Shown here: positions 1-7,938 of the stretch, piece after piece
Layout: each line of letters starts with the position of its first letter
How positions within the stretch are numbered: the stretch's first letter is position 1
Assembly: GCA_050181465.1 (NCBI GenBank)
Contig: JBFXDD010000035.1
Coordinates: 1-43,994 of the forward strand
Length of the DNA stretch: 43,994 nucleotides
Direction: 5' to 3'
DNA from: JACRLW01 sp050181465
GTDB taxonomy: Bacteria; Planctomycetota; UBA1135; UBA2386
The notes under the pieces: model-generated
Database searches by the model: none
What the model was told of the DNA's origin: nothing
The model's input: only the letters and a program-made list of their open reading frames with translations
Made by a program: the position numbers and the translations under genes

Positions 1-233
1 GCCTTCATCTGCTCCTCGGCGTCGCGCCGCGCGCGATCGGCCGCGGCCAGCTTGTCGTCGACCTGACGATCCCGGGCGTCGAGCGCCTTGGTGATCGGGC
101 CGAAGACGAACTTCCACATCGGCACCAGCGCCAGGACGAAGATGAGGATCGTCCAGAACGCGGCACCCGGAGTGAACTCGAAGGGATTGAAACCGCCCCC
201 TTCGGCCGGGAGAAAAGTCAGCGCGAGCGCCAT
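1..233 (-). CDS. atpF: F-type ATP synthase subunit b (partial, N-terminal part)
   Basis: Subunit b forms the peripheral stalk that holds the F1 head against subunit a. Only the first 77 or so residues are inside the window; the gene runs off the left edge. The start is the ATG at 231-233, five bases after the atpE stop. The visible protein has a short N-terminus, one hydrophobic segment at about residues 27-43 (ending LVPMWKFVFGPI) and then a charged helix (TKALDARDRQVDDKLAAADRA), which is the membrane anchor plus dimerisation helix expected of AtpF. Position directly after atpE agrees with the usual a-c-b order. The remaining genes (delta, alpha, gamma, beta, epsilon) presumably lie beyond position 1, but that is inference. 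Confidence 0.93.
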   Translation of the reverse strand, partial: MALALTFLPAEGGGFNPFEFTPGAAFWTILIFVLALVPMWKFVFGPITKALDARDRQVDDKLAAADRARRDAEEQMK

Positions 234-238
234 GACGA

Positions 239-481
239 TCAGGCCGTCGCCTTGAAGGACAACAGGAGGCCGACGACGACGCCGAAGAAGGCAACACCTT
301 CCACGAGCGCGGCGAGGAGGAGGGCGTTGCCACGGATGGCCTCGCCGGCCTCGGGCTGACGCGCGATGCCGTTACCGGCAGCGTTGCCGATCTGGCCGAT
401 GCCGATGCCGGCGCCGATCACGGAGCCGCCGGCGGCGATGCCGGCACCGATGCCAGCGGAAGCGAGGATCAAGGAAAGCAT
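239..481 (-). CDS. atpE: F-type ATP synthase subunit c
   Basis: This 80-residue double-hairpin membrane protein forms the rotating c-ring. Visible features are a glycine-rich first helix (GIGAGIAAGGSVIGAGIGIG), the polar loop RQPE at residues 41-44, and the ion-binding carboxylate E61 in ALVEGVAFFG. Aligned on the RQPE loop, the position of the sodium-ligand glutamine is isoleucine 28, and the residues after E61 are G and V rather than S and T. This favours proton rather than sodium coupling, from known c-ring ligands. The start at 481 has a strong AAAGGAG Shine-Dalgarno at 488-494. A 124-base gap separates it from atpB, which may allow separate, high translation of the multicopy c subunit. 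Confidence 0.97.
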   Translation of the reverse strand: MLSLILASAGIGAGIAAGGSVIGAGIGIGQIGNAAGNGIARQPEAGEAIRGNALLLAALVEGVAFFGVVVGLLLSFKATA

Positions 482-605
482 CAGGATCTCCTTTATGGGG
501 GAATCTGGGTGAGGGAAGGGGAAGAAGTCGATTGCAGCGATTCGCGCCAGTGCGGCGTGGACCCGGTCGTGCCTGATGGAATCAGGGTTGAAGTCTGCGT
601 TGGAA

Positions 606-1571
606 TCAGTGCGCCGGGTGGCGAGCTTGCTGGACGAAGACGATGCTGAGGAAAGTGAAGATGTAGGCCTGCAACAGGGCCACGAAGGCCTCGATGATGC
701 TGATGAACACGCCCATGCCGACCGAGAAGGCGGCCGTCGTGTAGGCGACTGGGCCCATGTTCATCATCTTCGCGAAGAGGAAGATCATCCCGATGAAGCT
801 GTAGATGACCAAGTGACCTGCGAGCATGTTCGCGAACAGTCGAATGGTCAGCGCGAAGGGCTTCACGAAGAGCCCGATCAACTCGAGCACGATCATCAGC
901 GGCACGAGCCAGGCGGGCAGCCCGTGCGGCAAGAGGTGCTTCCAGAAGTCGACGACGCCCTGCTTCATCATGCCGCCGACGACCATCATCAGGAAGGTCA
1001 CCAGCGCCATCGCGGCCGTCACATACACGCAAGCCGTCGCCGTGATCCCAACCACCGGGATCAGCCCCAGCAGGTTCATGAAGGCGATGAAGAAGAACAG
1101 GTAGAGGAAGAACGGCGTGAACTGCCGGCCCTCCTCCTCACCCATCACCTTCACCACCATCTCGTCGCGAACCCACTTGCAGAAGCCGCGGAAGACCCGC
1201 ACGAACCAACCCGGCTGGCCAGGGTTGCGGAAGCTCAACATCACCGCGCCGAACACGACGAGCATGAGCCCGATCGCGATGACCTGCGCGAGATTCACGT
1301 TGTAGAACGTGAACGTCGAAGGGCCGTGGTCGACCGCAGTTCCGGACGGCTCCGAAGCATGGTGTGCGCCGACGGGGTGCGGCACGAGGTGCTCGTACTG
1401 GCGCACGAAGAAGGACTCATTGTCCATCTGCATCGTGCCCGCAGCGTGGTCCCCGCCTTGGGGCTGCCCGCTCCCGGCACCGGCATCCTGGCCCACCACG
1501 ACCCCCACCATCGCCAGCCAGCAGAAAGCGGCCAGCACCAGCGCGCGCAGCGTTCGGACGGTCTCGATCAT
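606..1571 (-). CDS. atpB: F-type ATP synthase subunit a
   Basis: Subunit a provides the proton half-channels beside the c-ring. The 321-residue protein has the family signature KPFALTIRLFANMLAGH; R244 matches the essential arginine (R210 in E. coli). Several membrane segments follow from about residue 95 to the C-terminus, including IIEAFVALLQAYIFTFL. The N-terminal about 85 residues are unusual: a hydrophobic, signal-like stretch (residues 7-27, ending GVVVGQ) followed by a polar, His-rich stretch before the first conserved segment. Such N-terminal extensions occur in several non-proteobacterial a subunits. Its ATG overlaps the stop of the upstream atpI-like gene by four bases, so the two are probably translationally coupled. 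Confidence 0.96.
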   Translation of the reverse strand: MIETVRTLRALVLAAFCWLAMVGVVVGQDAGAGSGQPQGGDHAAGTMQMDNESFFVRQYEHLVPHPVGAHHASEPSGTAVDHGPSTFTFYNVNLAQVIAIGLMLVVFGAVMLSFRNPGQPGWFVRVFRGFCKWVRDEMVVKVMGEEEGRQFTPFFLYLFFFIAFMNLLGLIPVVGITATACVYVTAAMALVTFLMMVVGGMMKQGVVDFWKHLLPHGLPAWLVPLMIVLELIGLFVKPFALTIRLFANMLAGHLVIYSFIGMIFLFAKMMNMGPVAYTTAAFSVGMGVFISIIEAFVALLQAYIFTFLSIVFVQQARHPAH

Positions 1572-2119
1572 GCGTCGGTTTCGAGGTTCGCGGAGGGGGA
1601 GTCGGAAACGGAGGGAATCGGTGCGGAGGGCGATCGCGGCGTGACCTGGGCGGACTCACGACTGCGAGCCGAGAGCGCCCTGGCGAGAATCAGTGAGGAA
1701 CCCGCCTGGTGCACGAGTGCCACCGCAGCGAAGGCGACGCCAAAGCCGGCGACGATCGGGAATTTCATTCCGCTCAAATGCAGCGCGGTGGCACCGATGC
1801 CAACCGTGAGCACCTGCAGGACGAAGTCGCCGAGAAGCGCGGCTTGGAGTGCGTTCGCCGCGAGCGGGTCGGTCGACGGACGCCGCGTGGCCGCGACTTT
1901 CAGACTCGCTCCCAACATGCCGGTCAACCCGGCCAGACTCGCTCCCAGAGCGACGTAGGCTCCCGTCGCCACCTCCGGGGAGAACTCGAGAACTCCGGCG
2001 AGGCCGAGGATCACGCCGACCGCCGCCGCGAGCAGACCCGGCGCGACCACACGGAGGCGCACCCCTTCGAGCGCGGCGCGTCCGTTGGGCTGCGCTGCCG
2101 GCGAAGGGTTCGGGTTCAT
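1568..2119 (-). CDS. AtpI-like membrane protein of the ATP synthase operon
   Basis: This 183-residue protein has four predicted membrane segments (about residues 24-46, 50-72, 88-112 and 120-148), a polar N-terminus and a Ser/Pro-rich C-terminal tail. It sits between the atpZ-like gene and atpB and overlaps atpB by ATGA. Small hydrophobic proteins in this place are usually subunit I (AtpI), which helps c-ring assembly or Mg handling. Size, topology and position fit that family, but I see no diagnostic motif, so the name is inferred from context. The start is the ATG at 2117-2119. The region upstream of this start contains one of the two 127-bp copies that flank the N gap, so the distance to the atpZ-like gene is overstated. 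Confidence 0.6.
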   Translation of the reverse strand: MNPNPSPAAQPNGRAALEGVRLRVVAPGLLAAAVGVILGLAGVLEFSPEVATGAYVALGASLAGLTGMLGASLKVAATRRPSTDPLAANALQAALLGDFVLQVLTVGIGATALHLSGMKFPIVAGFGVAFAAVALVHQAGSSLILARALSARSRESAQVTPRSPSAPIPSVSDSPSANLETDA

Positions 2120-2145
2120 CGCGACGGAAAGGGAGGTGGCCAGGT

Positions 2146-2499
2146 GCTGGACCGAGGCGGAGTTGGCGAGAGGGGGAGAGGAAGGGAAATGCGAGCGGTC
2201 GCTTTGGGCGGGGCGTTCTGATCACTCGATCGCGTCGTTCTCGTCGAGTTTCTGGTCGAGCTTCTGGTCGAGNNNNNNNNNNNNNNNNNNNNNNNNNNNN
2301 NNNNNNNNNNNNNNNNNNNNNNNNNNNNNNNNNNNNNNNNNNNNNNNNNNNNNNNNNNNNNNNNNNNNNNNNGCTGGACCGAGGCGGAGTTGGCGAGAGG
2401 GGGAGAGGAAGGGAAATGCGAGCGGTCGCTTTGGGCGGGGCGTTCTGATCACTCGATCGCGTCGTTCTCGTCGAGTTTCTGGTCGAGCTTCTGGTCGAG
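2146..2499. repeat. Identical 127-bp direct copies flanking the N gap (probable assembly artefact)
   Basis: Bases 2146-2272 and 2373-2499 read identically over all 127 positions and are separated only by N. Both contain the end of the atpZ-like gene and its downstream spacer. The left copy ends, and the right copy begins, exactly at the N run. That is what an unmerged overlap between two contigs looks like, and 127 is a common largest k-mer in de Bruijn assemblers. A 12-base tandem repeat inside the copies would explain the broken graph. The real locus is probably about 227 bases shorter. Confidence 0.9.
2273..2372. other. Assembly gap of 100 N
   Basis: Exactly 100 undetermined bases, a conventional scaffold-gap size, lie just downstream of the atpZ-like gene. 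No feature should be inferred from this stretch, nor from reading frames that cross it. Confidence 0.99.
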
Positions 2500-2877
2500 C
2501 TTCTGGTCGAGTTTCGCGTCGACTGTCTCGCCGGGTCTGTTCGACCCGGCGTTCGGCGTCGAGGAGGGTCCGGTGGCCGGAGCGTCGCCGGCGCCGGAAG
2601 GGCTCACAGCGTCGCGCGAACGGGACTTCCCCGCGCTCGGCCCTGGGCGCTTTCCGAGTCGCGACCCGAACACATGGATGTCCGGCGCGAGCACGCGCAA
2701 GACGTGCAGAAAACCACCGAAGGCACCGAGAGCCGTGCCGATCAGCAAGACGAGCGGAGACGATTCGAGGACGAGATCGAGGCGATGACCGAGATACCCG
2801 AACAGGGCGACGGCGACGGCGAGCGTCAACGCTGCACCGATCGCATCACTGCCCGAGGTCCAGGGTCCCTTGGTCAT
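2449..2877 (-). CDS. AtpZ-like ATP synthase accessory protein with LDQK tandem repeat
   Basis: The predicted 142-residue protein starts at the ATG at 2875-2877 and begins the ATP synthase operon. Residues about 10-60 hold two membrane segments with the pattern GYLGHRLD, then SSPLVLLIGTALGAFGGF, typical of the AtpZ / ATPase_gene1 family, which with AtpI has been linked to Mg/Ca transport and ATP synthase assembly. The C-terminal half is a polar linker rich in Pro, Ser and Ala. It ends in three LDQK units, a related LDEN unit and the final residues DAIE, encoded by a 12-base tandem repeat. Part of the gene end is duplicated on the other side of the N gap, so the exact repeat number should be treated as uncertain. 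Confidence 0.72.
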   Translation of the reverse strand: MTKGPWTSGSDAIGAALTLAVAVALFGYLGHRLDLVLESSPLVLLIGTALGAFGGFLHVLRVLAPDIHVFGSRLGKRPGPSAGKSRSRDAVSPSGAGDAPATGPSSTPNAGSNRPGETVDAKLDQKLDQKLDQKLDENDAIE

Positions 2878-3076
2878 GGCGCCACAAAGAGCGCGCCGTA
2901 GTGCTGCAGAGCCCCCACGGCGAGGCGGGGACCATACTGCCGCGCCGGACCGATTCAACTCGCTGACAACCCCCGTGCGTTTTCGCCGGCTCCGTCGCCC
3001 AGACGACGCGCGCGGGAGGGACGGTTCGCGCGCACCCAACTCGAGCGACCGTCCGCATCGATACCCAACGACCCCC

Positions 3077-4171
3077 ATGAATCGCAGCCGAACTCGCCGC
3101 ATCGCGGCCAGCCTCGTCTTCTTGTCTTCCGGGCTCTGCGCGCAGAACCTCGTCAGCCCCTCGCAGCGCGCCCTCTTCGAAGGGAATACGAGTTCACCCT
3201 TCCCGCTCGGCCGAGCCAACGGACGCTTCCAGCAGATCCACGCCGACCTGGGCGCGACGCCGCGGATGATCACCGGACATGCGTATCGCGCAGACGCGCT
3301 CGGTGTTCGCTCGCCGATCGCCAACTTCGACGTCGATCTCCAGATCGTGCTCGCGGACTCGGCGAACTCGCCGATCGCCGCTTCCACCACCTTTGCCAAC
3401 AACCTCGGCAGCAACTCGGTGGCGGTTCTCCCACGAGCGATGGTGAGTTTCCCCGCGACGACCCGCCCGGTCACGGATCCGGCCCCCACGTTCGAGTTCC
3501 GTATCCCCTATTCGCGACCCTTCGCCTACTCGGGTACGGCCCCGCTCCTGGTGGACGTAGTCGTCCAAGGCAATCAGACGCAACGTGGCCCAGACCTCAA
3601 CTTTCAGGCCTGGCTGGACGCACACGAGAGCGCAACCGACGGCCGCAACGATCAGCCGGGCTACCGCTTCGGCAACGGCTGCCCGGCGCCCGGTCAGTCG
3701 ATCGCCGCGAGCGCACGCTTCACCGCGACTCGCTTCCTCGACGGCTCGCTGCAACTCGAGATCGACTCCCGCGACGGGGTTCCGAGTTCGGTGCTGAATC
3801 CGGCGACCAGCGCGCTGGTGATCGGTCTCGGCGTCCAGAGTCTGCCGTGGCCGCTCAACCCTGCCTGCGTTCTGCATCCGACCCTGGACGTCGCCGTGAC
3901 TCTGCCGGGCGCGAACGACGTGAACGGCGACTGGAACGGCGCGTTGTCCTTGCCGAGCGTGATCGCCGCCGGTCAGCGTTTCGCGTTGCAAGTCGTCTCC
4001 GGCGCGCCCGGCGCCCAAAGCGGCGACGCCACCTTCAGTGACGGCTCGATGCTCACGATCCCCCCGCTCGGTGTGCTGCCGATCCCGGCCGCGCGCGTAG
4101 CGAACAGTTCCGATCGCGATGCGACGACCGGAACCTACTCGCGGAGTGTGACGGTGACCGAGTTCTTCTGA
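3077..4171 (+). CDS. Exported protein of unknown function
   Basis: This 364-residue protein begins with a clear signal peptide (basic MNRSRTRR, hydrophobic IAASLVFLSSG, cleavage near LCAQ). The mature part is rich in Ser, Thr, Ala and Pro with alternating polar/hydrophobic strands, suggesting a beta-rich extracellular protein. It has three cysteines after the signal peptide region at most and no catalytic motif that I recognise. The start was chosen as the ATG directly before the signal peptide. It is divergent from the atpZ-like gene across about 200 bases and convergent with the LRR protein gene downstream, so it is probably a single-gene unit. The family is unknown to me. Confidence 0.8.
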   Translation: MNRSRTRRIAASLVFLSSGLCAQNLVSPSQRALFEGNTSSPFPLGRANGRFQQIHADLGATPRMITGHAYRADALGVRSPIANFDVDLQIVLADSANSPIAASTTFANNLGSNSVAVLPRAMVSFPATTRPVTDPAPTFEFRIPYSRPFAYSGTAPLLVDVVVQGNQTQRGPDLNFQAWLDAHESATDGRNDQPGYRFGNGCPAPGQSIAASARFTATRFLDGSLQLEIDSRDGVPSSVLNPATSALVIGLGVQSLPWPLNPACVLHPTLDVAVTLPGANDVNGDWNGALSLPSVIAAGQRFALQVVSGAPGAQSGDATFSDGSMLTIPPLGVLPIPAARVANSSDRDATTGTYSRSVTVTEFF

Positions 4172-4204
4172 TCGCCTGCCCCGCATTCAGCGGCACGCGC
4201 GGAC

Positions 4205-4819
4205 TCAATCGAACAGCTTCGCGATCGTGACCTCGTAGCCGAGCGCCTGTGCGCCGGCCACGAGCACCATCGCGAGCGATGCGAGGGCGATCACCGCACC
4301 CAGAGCAACTCCGCGGGCGAACAGGAATCCCGAGAGTTGCTCCCGCCGCCGCCAACTCAATCGCACCAATGCCAGGCCCAGACCAAGGGGCAGGATCATC
4401 GCGGCAGCCAACGCCCACTTCCTCGGCTGGGCCCCCAAAGACAGCACCACTCGGCCGACGTGCGGGAACTGTCGGCGAAACTCCGCAACCGCCGCGGGAG
4501 TCACCGCAGTCCGCCGCAGCGACAGTTCCTCGAGCATCGGCAAGCTGCTCAGTCGGAGGAGACCGGCATCGGTGACCGCCGAACCATCGAGATCCAAACT
4601 TCGAAGCCCAGGAAATGCCGAGAGCAGATCCAGATCGGAGTCACCGACCGACGGTCGAGCCAAGTCGACGATGCGAACCGTCCCTTGGGCATCGGAATAG
4701 GTCTTCCCACCGAGCGCTTCGACCTTGGCCGCCGCCTGTGCGGGTTCGAGCGCAATCGTCTGCGCCGCCCCGCTCGCTGCGGACACGAGCCAAGCACCCA
4801 CCAGGACGAGCCAGCGCAT
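4205..4819 (-). CDS. Exported, membrane-anchored leucine-rich-repeat protein
   Basis: The 204-residue protein has a signal peptide (WLVLVGAWLVSAASGAAQ), then about two leucine-rich repeats (LDLLSAFPGLRSLDLDGSAV, followed by TDAGLLRLSSLPMLEELSL) at about residues 62-108. Two hydrophobic segments follow (about 135-152 and 166-193), ending in the short tail TIAKLFD. The repeats match the x-LxxLxxLxLxxTxVTDAGL type common in planctomycete exported proteins. The predicted layout is a small periplasmic LRR domain tethered to the membrane, for protein-protein contact; the partner cannot be seen. It is convergent with the upstream exported-protein gene, 33 bases apart. Confidence 0.78.
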   Translation of the reverse strand: MRWLVLVGAWLVSAASGAAQTIALEPAQAAAKVEALGGKTYSDAQGTVRIVDLARPSVGDSDLDLLSAFPGLRSLDLDGSAVTDAGLLRLSSLPMLEELSLRRTAVTPAAVAEFRRQFPHVGRVVLSLGAQPRKWALAAAMILPLGLGLALVRLSWRRREQLSGFLFARGVALGAVIALASLAMVLVAGAQALGYEVTIAKLFD

Positions 4820-4843
4820 GCCGAAGCTTAGCCCGGCTCATGC

Positions 4844-4968
4844 GTGAACGTCTGCGGCGATCGCTGCAACCCCGGCCCGGCCGTGTCGCCACGTCGGCTC
4901 CACCCTGGCAAGGTAGCCAAGGCTACGCTTCGGTCGTCGACCTGCGGCGATCTCGCCACGGCGTTCGC
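4844..4968. repeat. Intergenic repeat element, copy A
   Basis: About 125 bases between the LRR gene and hslU. The ends are imperfect inverted repeats (GTGAACGTCTGCGGCGATCG against the reverse complement of CGATCTCGCCACGGCGTTCGC). The middle holds a perfect short palindrome (GTAGCC-AA-GGCTAC) followed by GCTTCGGTCGTCGACC. The same layout recurs at 16668-16820 and, in part, at 16835-16911. It does not look coding. It could be a REP- or MITE-like element or a structured RNA. Confidence 0.75.
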
Positions 4969-5081
4969 GCATCCTTCGGACGCGCATCCTCCGGACTGCC
5001 ACGGCCGGAGGGTCACCGATCTGCGGCGCACGGTCGGGAACACCCGCAGTAGCATCCTCGGCCCCTCCACCCCGCATTCCC

Positions 5082-6518
5082 GTGACCGACGACAGCCTCT
5101 TCACCCCCATCAGCCTCACACCACCGGAGATCCTCGCTCGGCTCGACGAATACGTCGTCGGGCAGGACCGCGCCAAACGCGCGGTCGCCGTGGCACTCCG
5201 CAACCGTTGGCGCCGGCGACAGCTCGGTCGCGACCTGGCTGCGGACGTGTACCCGAAGAACATCCTCCTGATCGGCCCGACCGGCGTCGGCAAGACCGAG
5301 ATCGCTCGACGGCTGGCATCCTTGGCCCGAGCGCCGTTCGTGAAAGTCGAAGCGACCAAGTACAGCGAGGTCGGCTACCACGGGCGCGACGTCGAGTCGA
5401 TGGTGCGCGATCTGGTCGAGAACTCGATCGCGATGGTGCGACGGGAGCACGCCCAGAAGGTCGCCGACGTCGCCCGTCAGCGAGCCGGCGAGCGGATTCT
5501 CGACGCCCTGCTGCGGCAACGCGGGCTCACCGATCCAGCGAAACTCCGCGCGATGGTCGAATCGGGGCGGCTGTGGCGACCGCCGAGCCTCGAGGAGTTC
5601 GAGCGCATGACCACCGAGAGCGACGAGCAGCGCGGCGAACGCGAGGCGCTCGTTCTGGCCTTCGGCGCCGGTGAACTCGAAGCGGAACTCGTGGAGCTCG
5701 AGCTGATCGACCGCCGGACCCCGACGCTCAACATCATGGGGCCGCAGGGCAACGATGCGATGGGGATCGACGCGCGCGCCCTACAGGAGGTCTGGGGGAA
5801 GGCGCCTTCGGTGCGCACGAAGCAACGTCGATTGACGATCGCTGAGGCGAGAAAGCTCGTCGAAGACGAGGAAGCCGAGAAGCTGCTCGACGAAGACCGC
5901 ATCAACACCGAAGCGCTCGATCGAGCCGAGAACGACGGGATCATCTTCGTCGACGAAGTCGACAAGATCGTCGGCGCCGGCGGCGGCGATGGTCCGGACG
6001 TCTCGCGCGAGGGCGTGCAGCGCGACCTGCTGTCGGTGGTCGAAGGCTGCGACGTCTACACCCGCTACGGCCACGTGCGCACCGATCACATCCTGTTCAT
6101 CGCCGCCGGTGCGTTCCACTTCCACAAACCGAGCGAACTGATCCCGGAGCTCCAGGGACGCTTCCCGGTGCGTGTCGCGCTGCGTCCGCTCACGGAAGCC
6201 GACTTCGTCCGCATCCTGACCGAGCCGCGCAACAGTCTCGTGCGCCAATACCAAGCGCTGTTCTCGACCGAGAAGGTCAGCATCGAGTTCACCCGAGACG
6301 GACTCGAGCGCATCGCGGCATTGGCCTTCCGGCAGAACAAGCAACTCCAGGACATCGGTGCGCGCCGCCTGTACACCGTGCTGGAACTGCTGCTGGAGGA
6401 CATCTCCTTCCGCGCCGCGGAGCTGACCGGCCAGGAACTTCGGATCGACGCAAAATTCGTCACCGAACTGCTCGGGGACTCCGCGGACGACCCGGATCTG
6501 ATCAAGTACCACCTCTGA
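5082..6518 (+). CDS. hslU: ATP-dependent protease ATPase subunit HslU
   Basis: HslU is the AAA+ unfoldase that feeds substrates to the HslV peptidase. The 478-residue protein has LDEYVVGQDRAKRAVAVALR at its N-terminus, Walker A GPTGVGKT (65-72), a long I-domain (about 110-285), Walker B IIFVDEVDK (D291, E292), the arginine finger in ELQGRF (R360) and sensor-2 in IGARRL. It ends DLIKYHL, like the tail that docks into HslV. The pore motif, usually GYVG, reads GYHG (98-101). The start is a GTG. hslV, often the gene before hslU, is absent here: the upstream spacer holds repeat copy A instead. The identification is firm; whether it works with a distant HslV is unknown. Confidence 0.97.
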   Translation: MTDDSLFTPISLTPPEILARLDEYVVGQDRAKRAVAVALRNRWRRRQLGRDLAADVYPKNILLIGPTGVGKTEIARRLASLARAPFVKVEATKYSEVGYHGRDVESMVRDLVENSIAMVRREHAQKVADVARQRAGERILDALLRQRGLTDPAKLRAMVESGRLWRPPSLEEFERMTTESDEQRGEREALVLAFGAGELEAELVELELIDRRTPTLNIMGPQGNDAMGIDARALQEVWGKAPSVRTKQRRLTIAEARKLVEDEEAEKLLDEDRINTEALDRAENDGIIFVDEVDKIVGAGGGDGPDVSREGVQRDLLSVVEGCDVYTRYGHVRTDHILFIAAGAFHFHKPSELIPELQGRFPVRVALRPLTEADFVRILTEPRNSLVRQYQALFSTEKVSIEFTRDGLERIAALAFRQNKQLQDIGARRLYTVLELLLEDISFRAAELTGQELRIDAKFVTELLGDSADDPDLIKYHL

Positions 6519-6565
6519 ACGCGGGCACGGTCGCCCGGGCCCGCCGCGAAAATCGAGGAACTCGG

Positions 6566-7195
6566 GTGCCGGGCGCTCGAATCTCGCGCCTTCTCCAGAA
6601 GACCAGCGTGAACGATATCGATCCAAAGATCGTGGCGAGTGCGCAGCGCGGCGACGAAGACGCGATGCGTTCGATCCTCGAGTCCCTGCATCGGCCCGTG
6701 ATCGCCACCGTCTATCGCTTCGTGGGCTCGCGTTTCCGCGCGGACGTGGAGGACCTGGCGCAGGAAGTGTTCGTCAAGATCTTCCGTGCCATCGAGCGTT
6801 TCGACCCCGAGCGGGGTGTGAAGTTCACCACGTGGATCTACACCTTCGTGCGGAATCACTGTTTCGACTTCCTGAAGCGCCGTCGACTGCCGGCGATCTC
6901 GATGACGGTGAGCGACGAGGATGGAGATCGCTCGATGGACGTGGAGGACGGCCACGGATCACAGCCCATCGAAGACATCGAGAACACGGAACTGGGGACG
7001 AAGATCGAAGAGGCCCTCGCGACTCTGGGGCCCGACCAGCGCCTGACTTTCGTCCTGCGCGAGTATGAGGGCCTGGATTACGCCGAGATCGCCGAGGTGA
7101 CCGGGGTCTCGGAAGGGACGGTCAAGTCTCGCCTGCACCGCGCGAAGGAAGCGCTGCGGGACCGTCTGTCACGCTACGTGGGGTCCAGCACGTGA
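6566..7195 (+). CDS. ECF-type RNA polymerase sigma factor
   Basis: The 209-residue protein carries sigma region 2 (ADVEDLAQEVFVKIFRAIERF, then KFTTWIYTFVRNHCFDFLKRRR) and sigma region 4 (LGPDQRLTFVLREYEGLDYAEIAE followed by VTGVSEGTVKSRLHRAKEALR), the ECF pattern, with an acidic linker between them (DEDGDRSMDVEDG). The GTG at 6566 was chosen because GAGGA lies six bases before it; a second GTG at 6608 would remove 14 residues. The next gene overlaps by GTGA, so sigma factor and probable anti-sigma factor are coupled. The target promoters cannot be seen. It is a lone sigma gene after hslU, about 47 bases downstream. Confidence 0.93.
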   Translation: MPGARISRLLQKTSVNDIDPKIVASAQRGDEDAMRSILESLHRPVIATVYRFVGSRFRADVEDLAQEVFVKIFRAIERFDPERGVKFTTWIYTFVRNHCFDFLKRRRLPAISMTVSDEDGDRSMDVEDGHGSQPIEDIENTELGTKIEEALATLGPDQRLTFVLREYEGLDYAEIAEVTGVSEGTVKSRLHRAKEALRDRLSRYVGSST

Positions 7196-7938
7196 ACGAT
7201 TTCCGCCTCGACGACATGGACGACGACTTCCGCCCCGAGGACTTCTCGGCCACTTCGCCGATCCCCGTCTCCAGCGACTTCGTCGCGCGCACTCTGGCGC
7301 GAATTCGCGAAGATCGTGAGCGCATCGCGAAGGACGTCGACCAACTCGAGGACCCTGTCCTACTCGATGCATCGATCCCGCAGCGGCTGCTGAACGCCTA
7401 CCAGGCGCCGGAACCGAGCGAGGAGTTCGTCGAGTCCACCTTGGATCGCGTGCTGCGCGACCGTCGGCGCCCACGCCACCGCGAGTTGGACGACGCAACG
7501 CTGGAGCGCCTCCTCGCCGAGTACACGCCCCCGCGCATTTCGACGGACTTCGTGGAGCGAACGCTCGCTGCCCTGTCGGCCGACTCGACACGGCACGAAC
7601 TCTCACCCAACCCAGTCCCCCACACCCGCCGTCCGCGAAACCTCTCTCCGGCATCGCGACCGCGCGCCAGAGGCATGTCCCGGCGCTGGCTGTTCGCCGC
7701 GGCGGGATTGCTCTTCGGTCTCTCGGCATTCTTTCTCCGAGGCGGAGAGACCCCGCCGACGCGGGCCAAGATCCTGGCGGATCTGGCGTCGTCGAGCCCG
7801 GCGCCGTCGACACTCCACGCGCAGGTGTCTCGAGAGTTGCGCGCGCCTCGCATCGACCGGCCGGACTCCGATCTGGATCTGATGCCGCTCGACGGTCTGC
7901 TGGTCCTGGCCGAGGGACTCGGAGGTCGAGGCGAATGA
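7192..7938 (+). CDS. Putative membrane anti-sigma factor with three internal repeats
   Basis: The 248-residue protein is encoded in a 4-base overlap after the sigma factor and before an exported protein. Its cytoplasmic N-terminal part (about 1-160) has three copies of a motif, SSDFVARTL (27-35), SEEFVESTL (76-84) and STDFVERTL (117-125). Copies two and three are preceded by a related helix of the type LDxxxxxRLLxxYxxP. One membrane segment follows (RRWLFAAAGLLFGLSAFFL, 165-183), then about 65 periplasmic residues. Position and topology suggest an anti-sigma factor. No zinc-binding HxxxCxxC motif is present, so this would be a non-ZAS type. The function is inferred from context. Confidence 0.65.
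   Translation: MNDFRLDDMDDDFRPEDFSATSPIPVSSDFVARTLARIREDRERIAKDVDQLEDPVLLDASIPQRLLNAYQAPEPSEEFVESTLDRVLRDRRRPRHRELDDATLERLLAEYTPPRISTDFVERTLAALSADSTRHELSPNPVPHTRRPRNLSPASRPRARGMSRRWLFAAAGLLFGLSAFFLRGGETPPTRAKILADLASSSPAPSTLHAQVSRELRAPRIDRPDSDLDLMPLDGLLVLAEGLGGRGE

Noticed and set aside
606..1958. Long plus-strand open frame antisense to atpB and the atpI-like gene
   Set aside because: Very His/Arg/Glu-rich translation typical of antisense frames in high-GC DNA; atpB on the other strand is certain.
2222..2452. Open frame that runs through the N gap and ends in LDQK repeats
   Set aside because: It crosses undetermined bases and joins duplicated contig ends; it is an artefact of the scaffold.
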